Assembly: GCA_964432155.1 (NCBI GenBank)
Contig: CAYSMF010000008.1
Span: forward strand, 1-64,000
Length of the DNA: 64,000 bases
Source: UBA10438 sp964432155
GTDB taxonomy: Bacteria > Bacteroidota > Ignavibacteria > Kapaibacteriales > Kapaibacteriaceae
Direction of reading: 5' to 3'
Shown here piece by piece: positions 26,998-35,356 of the stretch; position 1 is the first letter of the stretch, and the number at the start of each line of letters is the position of its first letter. Made by a program: the position numbers and the translations under genes. A model generated the notes under the pieces. That model did not search any database. It was not told where the DNA came from and saw only the letters and a program-made list of their open reading frames with translations.

Positions 26998-27989
26998 TCC
27001 GTCACGCACACATTATTGGATGTGGGTTGGCCGGCTCGCTCTTGATGCATGAACTGCACAAGCGCAATGTGCGCGTAACGGTTACGGATCGATTCGACCC
27101 CAACTCGTCATCGAACGTTGCAGCTGGTATGATCACGCCAGTAACCGGACAGCGCTTGAAGCCTACATGGCGCGGCGAAGAACTCACCGCGATTGCGCGA
27201 CGCACCTACGCGGAGCTCGAAGAAGCATTGAACGTTTCGCTGTGGAAGGATTGGTCGTTGGTGCGCGTGTTCCGCTCGGAGATGATGCGAACATGGTTCG
27301 AACAACGTCGCGACCGTGGCGAGCTCGATCATTTGAACGTCGAGGCATTGCCAGCTGGCACTCACGATGGAATCGAGATGCCGTACGGAGGGTTCCGTCA
27401 CGGCGGCGTGGCAACCGTGCACATGGCTGCGCTCCTCGCAGCAGTGCGCTCAGTGCATGCAGAAGCGTTCGTCGATGCCCCGGCGCACGATGCCGACGTG
27501 ATCATAACGTGCACAGGTGCTGCAACACTATCCGACCCGCTTTGGTCGTGGCTGCCGATAGAACCCTCGAAGGGTGAAATTCTCGACGTACGGATCGATG
27601 GCGACCATTGCGAGTATATCCGAACGAATGGCACGTGGATTCTTCCATGTGGCGACGCTGTGTTTCGCATCGGCGCAACGCACGACTGGGATGATCACGA
27701 TCCTAGGCCTACGGAAGCTGCACGAGCAACACTACTTGCCGAAGCTGCTAAGTTGGTGCGCGGCTCAATAACTGTGCTCGATCAACGCGCCGCACTTCGT
27801 CCGTCGACGAAGTATAAGCGCCCCCTGATCGGACGTCACCCGCTCGATGAGCGACAGGCAGTGTTTACCGGACTCGGCACCAAGGGGGCATTACAGGGCC
27901 CGTGGGCGGCACACCAGATTGCCGAGCATCTCGTCAATGGAGCACCGATCGATCCTGAAGTGCACATTGCGCGGTGGTGGAAACCATGA
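26994..27989 (+). CDS. FAD-dependent oxidoreductase, D-amino acid oxidase (DAO) family
   Basis: 331 residues. The dinucleotide motif IIGCGLAGSLLMHEL begins at residue 5; a typical DAO follow-up DRFDPNSSSNVAAGMITPVTG and a C-terminal RPLIGRHP...VFTGLGTKGA segment are seen. It resembles the oxidase half of MnmC (tRNA cmnm5U demodification) and glycine oxidases; coupling to TcdA and a methyltransferase makes a tRNA role attractive, but this is inference. ATGA overlaps on both sides. Confidence 0.8.
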   Translation: MIRHAHIIGCGLAGSLLMHELHKRNVRVTVTDRFDPNSSSNVAAGMITPVTGQRLKPTWRGEELTAIARRTYAELEEALNVSLWKDWSLVRVFRSEMMRTWFEQRRDRGELDHLNVEALPAGTHDGIEMPYGGFRHGGVATVHMAALLAAVRSVHAEAFVDAPAHDADVIITCTGAATLSDPLWSWLPIEPSKGEILDVRIDGDHCEYIRTNGTWILPCGDAVFRIGATHDWDDHDPRPTEAARATLLAEAAKLVRGSITVLDQRAALRPSTKYKRPLIGRHPLDERQAVFTGLGTKGALQGPWAAHQIAEHLVNGAPIDPEVHIARWWKP

Positions 27990-28570
27990 CGTCGAGCTCA
28001 ATTCTCTATAGCGTTCAGACACTCCTACGGAGCGCAATTGCGCCTGGAGATATAGTGGTTGACGCAACCGCGGGGAACGGACGGGATACGGTGTTCCTTG
28101 CTGACTGTGTTGGCTCGTCGGGTGTGGTCTATGCGTTCGATATTCAAGAGGCCGCGTTGCAGGCAACCGCAAGCGCAACGTCGCAACACGTGGCGCACGT
28201 GAGGTTAGTTCATGCCGGTCACCACGAGATGCTCAGTCATGTCGATCCGGCCCATGTCGGACGCGTCGCCGCCGTCGTGTTCAATCTTGGATACCTTCCT
28301 GGTGGCGATAAGGCGATCGTGACCACGTCTGAGACGACGATAGCCGGCGTGGAACAAGCGCTCGAGCTTCTTCGGCCTGACGGGATGTTGGTGGTCGTCT
28401 GCTACAAGCATGACCAAGGACAGCGCGAGTATGAAGATCTCCGGACGATGCTGCAGGCGATGTCGCAGCACCGTGCAAGTGTGCTCGAATGCAACTTTAT
28501 CAATCAGGTAGGGAATCCTCCGATGGCATTCGTTGTTGTTAAGCAACAATCACAGAAAGAACGATCATGA
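27986..28570 (+). CDS. Class I SAM methyltransferase, YtqB/rRNA methylase-like
   Basis: 194 residues. SAM motif I DATAGNGRDTVFLA (about 28-41), motif II acidic end VYAFDIQ, and the family signature VVFNLGYLPGGDK match the YtqB (MnmM) group, in which members methylate the wobble uridine of some tRNAs. A MnmM role would fit the upstream MnmC-like oxidase, but no assay can be read from sequence. 4-bp overlaps with both neighbours. Confidence 0.82.
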   Translation: MTSSSILYSVQTLLRSAIAPGDIVVDATAGNGRDTVFLADCVGSSGVVYAFDIQEAALQATASATSQHVAHVRLVHAGHHEMLSHVDPAHVGRVAAVVFNLGYLPGGDKAIVTTSETTIAGVEQALELLRPDGMLVVVCYKHDQGQREYEDLRTMLQAMSQHRASVLECNFINQVGNPPMAFVVVKQQSQKERS

Positions 28571-29118
28571 ATTTCCTTGCAAGCATTCTCCTCACGGTTT
28601 TCCTCGCTATCCCTATGTCAACTGCAACATCTCTCAACGACTTTACCGTTACAACAATTGATGGCAAGCAACGCAACCTCGCAGACTATTCAGGCAAGGT
28701 CGTTCTCGTTGTCAACGTAGCGTCATTCTGCGGTTACACAAAGCAGTACGCTACACTCGAGCAGCTGTACCTGCGATACAAGGACCAGGGTCTCGTGATT
28801 CTCGGCGTGCCAGCCAATGATTTCGGTGCACAAGAGCCAGGCACAAATGAAGAGATCGCCGCGTTCTGTTCAACGAAGTACAACGTTACCTTCCCAATGT
28901 GCGCGAAGATGGTCGTCAAGGGAAGCGACAAGTCGCCGCTGTACGCATGGCTCACGAGCGGTGGTGGCAATGCACAACTCGCTGGCGAAGTAGGCTGGAA
29001 CTTTGAGAAGTTTCTCGTCGGAAAGAACGGCGCAATCGTCTCACGCTTCAAGAGCAACGTTGAACCACTCTCGTCGCAACTCACAGCAGCGATTGAAGCA
29101 GCACTTGCAGCGAAGTAA
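28567..29118 (+). CDS. Glutathione peroxidase-family protein, periplasmic
   Basis: 183 residues with an N-terminal signal (1-20). Peroxidatic C55 in NVASFCGYTKQY, the motif NDFGAQEPGTNEEI, and WNFEKFLVGKNG are present. It is the cysteine form; the usual Gln after Asn is Asp here (NDF), as in a number of bacterial members. Likely thioredoxin-dependent peroxide reduction outside the cytosol. Last gene of the overlapping five-gene chain. Confidence 0.9.
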   Translation: MNFLASILLTVFLAIPMSTATSLNDFTVTTIDGKQRNLADYSGKVVLVVNVASFCGYTKQYATLEQLYLRYKDQGLVILGVPANDFGAQEPGTNEEIAAFCSTKYNVTFPMCAKMVVKGSDKSPLYAWLTSGGGNAQLAGEVGWNFEKFLVGKNGAIVSRFKSNVEPLSSQLTAAIEAALAAK

Positions 29119-29198
29119 GTGTAGGACGAATGTCATTTGTAGTCACTGAATTGTAGGGGGCTGGTAGGAGTTCATGAAACACTCTATGTTGGTGCTTC

Positions 29199-31307
29199 AT
29201 GAAGCGAATTCTCCTGTGCAGTCTCATTGTTGGGGTGGGATTGCTCGCGCTGCAGATGCGCGCCTTTGCCGACACAACGCTTGTTCTCTCGCATTCCACG
29301 GTAACTGAATTGCAGCGCTGGACGCTGCTGCGCTCAGCTCAAGAGCAGCAGGTTCAGGTGGTCGACGGTGGCGTCTTGCTTGGTCGTGGTCCTACATCGA
29401 AGATGCAGATCCTCGGCGTACCGGCTGCGCTCTCGTCGAATACGAACTGGCGCATTGATGTGACAGTGCGATTCCCGAAGGTTGTCAAGAACGACTCAAC
29501 GGGTCTCGTTGTGTATGCGTCACCAACGGGCGAAGGGTTGACGCTGATCACCACCAAGGGTGGTCGCGCATACCTTGGCGACCATGCTGTACAAACGATG
29601 CCGCAGCTTGCGTTGTGGACGCAGACCGTGCTCCCAGAAGGGAAGGCAGATCGTGTAGTGCTTACGCTCATGAAGCGCAACGATGCAGTTGTTGGAATGC
29701 GCAACGGCGTGCCCGTCGCAACGTTTTCGTCATCGATGTGCAAGAGTGCTGGTTCGATGATCGGCATTCTCAGTATCGGACAGCAGGACGTTGTGGTAGA
29801 GCGCAGTGTTGTGACGACGTGGGATCCAGACACGCTTCGTGTTATCGAAGGGGCAGTGAAGGATGAACGCCCTGTTCCACTTGGTTCCTTCATCAACACG
29901 GCGTTTGATGAGTCCGTCGACTGTCTGTCGCCCGACGGTTCGCAGATCTTTTTCTCGCGTGAAGAGCGCCTCGAAGATCCACCCACGATGCAGCGCGACG
30001 TATGGGTTACCAATCTTACGAAGGACGGATGGTCGGTACCCGTAAAGCTCGGTCCGACGGTGAATACCGAGTCTAACGACTTCGCGATTGCCATCACAGA
30101 AGACATGAAGACGCTCTTTCTCCAAGGTCGCTATGGTCCGTACGGACGTGAGACTGATGGTGTGTCGTACGTGATGAAGACCGGCAACGATTGGTCGACA
30201 CCAGTGAACATGCGCATTGACGAAGATGTGAATCTTGGCGCGGTGATCAACTCACACCTTTCGCCAGACGGACGCGTGATGATATCGTCACGGCAAGCAA
30301 CAGATACGTACGGTGGCAATGATCTCTATGTGAGCTTTCGGCAAGGGGCTGATGCCTGGTCCAAGCCTGTTAACATTGGAGGTGTGGTGAATACGCACGG
30401 CATGGAGCTTGGTCCATTCATCGCAGGCGATAACGAAACAATGTACTTCAGTTCGAACGGACATCCCGGGTTTGGCGGACGAGATTTGTACGTGACGCGC
30501 CGCCTTGATAGTACATGGCTTCGCTGGTCAGAGCCGAAAAATTTGGGTCCATCGTACAACAGCGCCGGACACGAGACGTTCATTCAGGTGCCTGCGCACG
30601 GCGATTCTGCATACTTCAGCACGCGCACGGGTTCGGGCATCGGTGATGATATCGTAGCTCTAGCCATGCCCAAGAGCGCGCAACCCAAGGCGACCTATAC
30701 GATCATCGGTGATGTCGTGGACGGTGAAACAAATGCACCACTGTCGGCAGAAGTCACACTGGTCCTGATGCCGAGTGAACGATTCGAAGCATCAACCACA
30801 GCAGATGCTGCAACAGGCAAGTTCAGCGTCGATGTCGCAACGGCGTCCATCTATCAGGTGCAAGTGAAGGTTCCTGGGTTTAAGCCATATCGAGGGAAGG
30901 TTGATGCACGGGGCATGCAGCGTTACACAACGATGTCGACGCGTATCGTACTCGAGCGCGAGGATGTGCCCCTTCGACGCGACACGTCGTTCATTGCCTT
31001 TGCGTTTGGGAAAGCCGACGTTGAGCCATCATCATTCCCAGCGCTCGACTCACTTGCGAGCTACATGCGTCGCGTACCAAAGAGTAAGCTCGTCCTGCAG
31101 GGCCATGCCGATGAAATCGGCACGCCTCAAGCAAACGAAGCGCTGTCGATGGAGCGCGCCAATGCCATCCTCTCGCATCTCACGGCTGCAGGGATCGATC
31201 CATCGCGCATTATGATCGTCGGATACGGCGAGTCCAAGCCTCGCGCATCGAATACGACGGAAGAAGGTCGAGCGCTCAACCGACGTGTGGATGTGATCTT
31301 TCGATAG
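29199..31307 (+). CDS. OmpA-family outer membrane protein with PD40 propeller
   Basis: 702 residues: signal peptide (1-24), a lectin-like beta domain (about 25-215), WD40-like PD40 repeats (about 230-490; SPDGSQIFFSREE, YFSSNGHPGFGGRDLYV, YFSTRTGSG), a carboxypeptidase regulatory-like domain (about 498-575), and a C-terminal OmpA peptidoglycan-binding domain (about 590-702; LVLQGHADEIGTPQANEALSMERA, NRRVDVIF). This order is common in Bacteroidota, often near T9SS or gliding genes, where it links outer membrane complexes to peptidoglycan. Monocistronic by spacing. Confidence 0.9.
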   Translation: MKRILLCSLIVGVGLLALQMRAFADTTLVLSHSTVTELQRWTLLRSAQEQQVQVVDGGVLLGRGPTSKMQILGVPAALSSNTNWRIDVTVRFPKVVKNDSTGLVVYASPTGEGLTLITTKGGRAYLGDHAVQTMPQLALWTQTVLPEGKADRVVLTLMKRNDAVVGMRNGVPVATFSSSMCKSAGSMIGILSIGQQDVVVERSVVTTWDPDTLRVIEGAVKDERPVPLGSFINTAFDESVDCLSPDGSQIFFSREERLEDPPTMQRDVWVTNLTKDGWSVPVKLGPTVNTESNDFAIAITEDMKTLFLQGRYGPYGRETDGVSYVMKTGNDWSTPVNMRIDEDVNLGAVINSHLSPDGRVMISSRQATDTYGGNDLYVSFRQGADAWSKPVNIGGVVNTHGMELGPFIAGDNETMYFSSNGHPGFGGRDLYVTRRLDSTWLRWSEPKNLGPSYNSAGHETFIQVPAHGDSAYFSTRTGSGIGDDIVALAMPKSAQPKATYTIIGDVVDGETNAPLSAEVTLVLMPSERFEASTTADAATGKFSVDVATASIYQVQVKVPGFKPYRGKVDARGMQRYTTMSTRIVLEREDVPLRRDTSFIAFAFGKADVEPSSFPALDSLASYMRRVPKSKLVLQGHADEIGTPQANEALSMERANAILSHLTAAGIDPSRIMIVGYGESKPRASNTTEEGRALNRRVDVIFR

Positions 31308-31325
31308 ATGACCTCGCAGTTGTCG

Positions 31326-31333
31326 TAGTTTTG
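31326..31333 (+). promoter_or_regulatory. Candidate -7 box of the maf operon
   Basis: TAGTTTTG is an exact TAnnTTTG match ending 5 bases before the GTG start of maf. No good TTG partner stands 18-21 bases upstream. If used, the transcript would begin at or near the start codon (leaderless). Confidence 0.35.
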
Positions 31334-31338
31334 GGGCT

Positions 31339-31965
31339 GTGAAGCCACTTCGTCTCAACTCGCTCCTGCATCTGCCGTACCCACTGGTGCTTGCATCGCA
31401 ATCTCCACGTCGATCGGCATTGCTTACGCATATTGGTTTCGAGTTCACCACAGTTGTGCCCGATATCGACGAAGATGCGGTGCCGACCGATGGTGATCCG
31501 TCGGCATACGTACAACACCTTGCGCTACTCAAGGCGCAGCGCGGTGCATCGATGATCGATCACGATGCAATCGTCATTGGCTCTGACACTACTGTCGTCC
31601 TCGACGGAGTTGTACTGAACAAACCGACCGATGCAACTGATGCGCATCGTATGCTTCGTATGCTGAGCGGTCGCACACATACGGTACATACCGGACTCGC
31701 GTTGGCAACGCGGAGTGCTACGCCGCGCCACATCTGCGTGTCGCGCGCAACAGATGTCACCTTTCGTGAACTGTCCGACGACGAGATTGCTGCCTACGTG
31801 GCAACGGGTTCGCCCCTTGACAAAGCGGGCGCATACGGCATCCAGGATGACTTCGGTGCCGTGTTTGTATCGTCGGTTCACGGCTGTTACTACACCATCG
31901 TAGGGCTGCCACTCGAACTTCTATACACCACACTGCGCACCTTTGTTGCAGAGGACCAGCAGTGA
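31339..31965 (+). CDS. maf: Maf-family nucleoside triphosphate pyrophosphatase
   Basis: 208 residues from a GTG start. Maf signatures: LVLASQSPRRSALL near the N-terminus, VIGSDTTVVLDG with the catalytic Asp region, MLRMLSGRTHTVHTG and DKAGAYGIQD. It hydrolyses dTTP/UTP or modified nucleotides to the monophosphate. The stop overlaps the GTG start of the ABC permease. Confidence 0.92.
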   Translation: MKPLRLNSLLHLPYPLVLASQSPRRSALLTHIGFEFTTVVPDIDEDAVPTDGDPSAYVQHLALLKAQRGASMIDHDAIVIGSDTTVVLDGVVLNKPTDATDAHRMLRMLSGRTHTVHTGLALATRSATPRHICVSRATDVTFRELSDDEIAAYVATGSPLDKAGAYGIQDDFGAVFVSSVHGCYYTIVGLPLELLYTTLRTFVAEDQQ

Positions 31966-32831
31966 AGAAGCGCGACGCACATCATTGGACGTTGCTCGCC
32001 CCGTGGCTGATTACGCTCGGTGTGTTCTGGGTGTACCCACTCGTGTATGCACTTGTACTGAGCTTCTCGGAGTATCGGACACTAACGAATGAGCTCACGA
32101 TCATTGGGTTCGACAACTACACCCGGGCGTTTGCCGACGAGACGTTCTGGCGTGCGCTCGGGAACACGGCTGTGTTTACCGTGGGCACAGTACCAGTTAC
32201 CACAGCACTGGCGCTGTTGCTTGCTTCAGCTGTTCGACGGCAGCATCCTGCACTTGCGAGCGTCTTTCGTGCTTCGTTCTTCTTGCCATCGGTCACATCG
32301 CTCGTTGTGATTGCACTCGTGTTCACCAACCTGTATGCACGTGATGGATACGTGAACGTGCTCTGCGGAATGATGGGCGTGCCATACCCAAGCAATGGAT
32401 GGTTGCTCGATCAAGGCACAGCGCTTGGCGCGATCATGGCGATGGATGTATGGATCTCGGCGGGATATTACATGGTGCTCTTCCTTGCCGGGATGGAAGC
32501 TATTCCAAAGGATCTCTACGAGGCAGCGGAACTTGCCGGTGCGAGTCGTTGGCAGCAGTTCTGGAAGATCACCTTGCCGATGCTACGCTCAACGATGCTC
32601 TTTGTGGTTGTGATCAACAGTATCAAGTCCTTCCAGATTTTCGTGGAAGTGTACGTGATGACCAAGGGCGGGCCACTCGGATCGACAACGACGCTCGTGT
32701 ACGAGGTGTATCACCAGGCTTTCGAGCAGTCTGACTCGATGGGCTATGCAAGCGCGATTGCGTATCTGATCTTCATAATCCTGCTCGCGGTGTCCTTTCT
32801 CCAAATGCGTCTACTTCGGGTACGATCATGA
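31962..32831 (+). CDS. Sugar ABC transporter permease, MalF/UgpA type, without partners
   Basis: 289 residues, six membrane helices. The EAA coupling loop is clear (EAAELAGASRWQQFWKITLPML, about 189-210). Sequence is of the MalF/UgpA/LacF group that pairs with a MalG-type permease, an ATPase and a solute-binding protein. None of these is adjacent; it sits between maf and plsY, overlapping both by 4 bp, with a GTG start. Partners must be encoded elsewhere, or the gene is a relic kept by coupling. Confidence 0.9.
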   Translation: MKKRDAHHWTLLAPWLITLGVFWVYPLVYALVLSFSEYRTLTNELTIIGFDNYTRAFADETFWRALGNTAVFTVGTVPVTTALALLLASAVRRQHPALASVFRASFFLPSVTSLVVIALVFTNLYARDGYVNVLCGMMGVPYPSNGWLLDQGTALGAIMAMDVWISAGYYMVLFLAGMEAIPKDLYEAAELAGASRWQQFWKITLPMLRSTMLFVVVINSIKSFQIFVEVYVMTKGGPLGSTTTLVYEVYHQAFEQSDSMGYASAIAYLIFIILLAVSFLQMRLLRVRS

Positions 32832-33469
32832 TTGTTGGACTCATCGCTATTGGTGTTGTTGCGTATTTGATTGGGTGTATCCCAACGGCGTGGATCGCCA
32901 TGAAGCTGCGCAATGGTGCAGATATCCGCTCGGAGGGTTCTGGTAACGTTGGTGCTCGCAACGTGTATGATGTTACGGGTAGCACTTCTCTTGCGGTTGT
33001 CGTTGCTGTCATTGATGCCGTGAAGGGGGCTGCGGTGATGGCCGCAGTAATGTGGTTCCATCCCGAATCATTCTATGCAGCGGCCGTTGCAGCTGTAGCC
33101 GTCATCAGCGGTCACAATTGGAACGTGTTTCTGCGAGGCAAGGGTGGTAGGGGGCTTGCGACTGCTCTCGGAGTGTTTGCGGTGCTCAACCCGGCCTTCA
33201 TTATCATCTGGGGCGCAGCCTACCTAACGGGCTACTTCGTGATCCGACGTAACATTCACATTGCAACCATTGTTGCGTGCATTGGTGCAGCGACGCTTGC
33301 ATGGAGCACACCAGATAAGGCGATGACGGCGACAACACGTATTGCTGTTGTCGATCCAACATCCATGCGCGTGCTAATTGCAGCTGTGTGTTTTGTGCTG
33401 TTTGTCCGACAGATCGAACCGGTGCGCGAGTTCTTGCGCACGTCAGGCTTTAGCGACGACGAAGAATAA
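32828..33469 (+). CDS. plsY: Glycerol-3-phosphate acyltransferase PlsY
   Basis: 213 residues, five to six membrane helices. The three family motifs are visible: GSGNVGARNVYD, GHNWNVFLRGKGGRGLAT, and a later PLsY-type membrane segment. It transfers acyl groups from acyl-phosphate to glycerol-3-phosphate at the inner membrane, the first step of phospholipid synthesis. The 3' end overlaps the converging lysC by 20 bp. Confidence 0.93.
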   Translation: MIVGLIAIGVVAYLIGCIPTAWIAMKLRNGADIRSEGSGNVGARNVYDVTGSTSLAVVVAVIDAVKGAAVMAAVMWFHPESFYAAAVAAVAVISGHNWNVFLRGKGGRGLATALGVFAVLNPAFIIIWGAAYLTGYFVIRRNIHIATIVACIGAATLAWSTPDKAMTATTRIAVVDPTSMRVLIAAVCFVLFVRQIEPVREFLRTSGFSDDEE

Positions 33470-34748
33470 CGTCGTGAATCTTCTGCGCTGCCAGCACAAC
33501 ATCTGATTCCGCGACAACCACGAGGAGCGTTGTCAGCGTGGCACCTGCAGACACAGCAAGCACATCGCATGAAGTGAGCTGTTGCATCACAACTGCTATC
33601 TGATCGGGTGTCCAGTCGCCGGTATGACACACTGCGAGCACACCACATGCTGCTGGGTGCAGGTTGTGCGTCTCGCTGAGTGCCGCAAATGCTTGCTCAT
33701 GTTCGATGGATGTGCATCGCACAACAAGTGCACCAGTATCGAGAGCCTCAGCATCGACAACGATCGCACCGTCGAGCCCCTTTGCCGAACGTAGATGTGC
33801 TGCGACAGACGCAGACGTCTGTACGTGATGGCAGTCACGAAGGATCGACACAGCAGCAATCTGTGGGTCTGCCGTTGCATCGTTCAGCACGATAGTTGTG
33901 CCGTGTTCATCAGGAGCGAACGTGTTGAGAATGCGCACGGGGATCGATGCCGAAACAGCTGGGACAATTGTTTCGGGATGAATGACTTTTGCACCATAGA
34001 GCGCGAGTTCCCGCACGTGCTGAAATCCAAGCGACGCGATAGGTGTGGCATCAGGAATCACACGCGGGTCGCAGGTGTAGATCCCGCTTACGTCGGTCCA
34101 TATCTCAATCGTTGAAGCGTCGCATGCCCAGCCAAGAATAGCTGCCGTGTAGTCCGAGCCGCCGCGTCCCAGTGTTGTGGTTCGACGATCAGACGTTGCG
34201 CCGATGAATCCCTGGGTGATGATCAGCGGTGCTGCATGTGTACGAAGGCTCGCACATTGTGCACGCGTGGCATCCATGTCGACCGCAGCGCTGCCATATG
34301 AAGCATCGGTGCGAATCAGATCGCGTGCATCGACAAGCACAGCATCTATGCCGTTGTGGACGCAGATCGCATGCAGGATCGTTGTGCTGAGTCGCTCGCC
34401 GAACGACACAACGGTATCACGCGATTCGTCGGTGCACTCACCGAGAATTGCGAGCGCATCGAGATATGCACTAAGCTCGTCGAACAGGTGGTCGATTGCA
34501 GCGTGTGCAATGCTCGTCACGCCGATGGCTTCATCAACGATTGCGTGATGTCGCTGTCGAAGTCCGGTTTCCGTATCTGTGTCGCGATGCGCCGCCAGTG
34601 CAAGCAGGGTATTGGTCGTGCCTGACGTCGCGGAAGCAACGGCGACCACCTGCGCATGTGATGCTATGCGACTCCGAAGAATCTCCATCACACCGAGCAT
34701 TGCGCCTGCGTCGCGCACTGATGTGCCGCCGAACTTCGCAACCAGCAT
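33450..34748 (-). CDS. lysC: Aspartate kinase
   Basis: 432 residues. KFGGTSV at the N-terminus, SFGERLST and GRGGSDYTA in the kinase domain, LYGAKVIHPETI, and two ACT-like segments in the last 140 residues for amino-acid feedback. Catalyses the first step of the Lys/Thr/Met pathway. It is a stand-alone kinase, not fused to homoserine dehydrogenase. Its ATG shares one base with the stop of the upstream gene (TAATG), so it is the last gene of a coupled three-gene operon. Confidence 0.93.
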   Translation of the reverse strand: MLVAKFGGTSVRDAGAMLGVMEILRSRIASHAQVVAVASATSGTTNTLLALAAHRDTDTETGLRQRHHAIVDEAIGVTSIAHAAIDHLFDELSAYLDALAILGECTDESRDTVVSFGERLSTTILHAICVHNGIDAVLVDARDLIRTDASYGSAAVDMDATRAQCASLRTHAAPLIITQGFIGATSDRRTTTLGRGGSDYTAAILGWACDASTIEIWTDVSGIYTCDPRVIPDATPIASLGFQHVRELALYGAKVIHPETIVPAVSASIPVRILNTFAPDEHGTTIVLNDATADPQIAAVSILRDCHHVQTSASVAAHLRSAKGLDGAIVVDAEALDTGALVVRCTSIEHEQAFAALSETHNLHPAACGVLAVCHTGDWTPDQIAVVMQQLTSCDVLAVSAGATLTTLLVVVAESDVVLAAQKIHDVILRRR

Positions 34749-35356
34749 TATTCTTCCTCGGCAAAAAACATCGACAAGTGCTCGGCCTTCGGAACGTGCA
34801 CCACAACGCGATCTTCAACGAGGGACGCAACGGCTTTCTTCGCTCGAGCGAGATCGACGCCGCGACGATAGGCGAAGTGCCAGATATCCATTGGGCCCGT
34901 AGAGATTTCAACCGTGAGTGCCTGTTCAGGAGAGAGTGAGCCACCGGCAAGGAATCGCGAGCGCACAGCTTCAACGAAGTCGGTCGACTCACGCTCGAGA
35001 AGCATCTCAGGCGTAAAGAAGTAATTGTCGACGGTCTGCAGATCACAGATTGGGAAGGTCCCTTCTGCGCCTGTTCCGCGGAATTCCGGGAGGAATGCCA
35101 GCGATACGGCGTAGATGGATTCGGGAGTCTCCGACCAGAGGTCGTTCCATACCGACGGATCAGCTTCGCGAAGCCAATCGTGAAACGCTCGTTCGTGCGA
35201 TGGTAGGCGCATGAGCGTCGTCGAACCAAAACGTTCGATGATCGCCGCCGCATCGTCCTCGGTCATCGTAGCGAATTCGTCGTCAGTGAACTCAACAGCC
35301 ATGCCTGCGTCGGTCGCCTGCTGCGTGCGTTCAATCAAGGTTGCGCGATCGGTCAT
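34748..35356 (-). CDS. Hypothetical acidic protein between yfhO-like gene and lysC
   Basis: 202 residues, acidic, no signal or membrane helix. Largely helical with a possible winged-helix-like end (GVDLARAKKAVASLVEDRVVVHV). No family recognised. Coupled on both sides: ATGA overlap with the membrane protein upstream and TAATG with lysC downstream, so it is surely translated. Confidence 0.75.
   Translation of the reverse strand: MTDRATLIERTQQATDAGMAVEFTDDEFATMTEDDAAAIIERFGSTTLMRLPSHERAFHDWLREADPSVWNDLWSETPESIYAVSLAFLPEFRGTGAEGTFPICDLQTVDNYFFTPEMLLERESTDFVEAVRSRFLAGGSLSPEQALTVEISTGPMDIWHFAYRRGVDLARAKKAVASLVEDRVVVHVPKAEHLSMFFAEEE

Noticed and set aside
28567..29118. Selenocysteine glutathione peroxidase
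   Set aside because: The catalytic position is a TGC cysteine (NVASFCGY), with no in-frame TGA.
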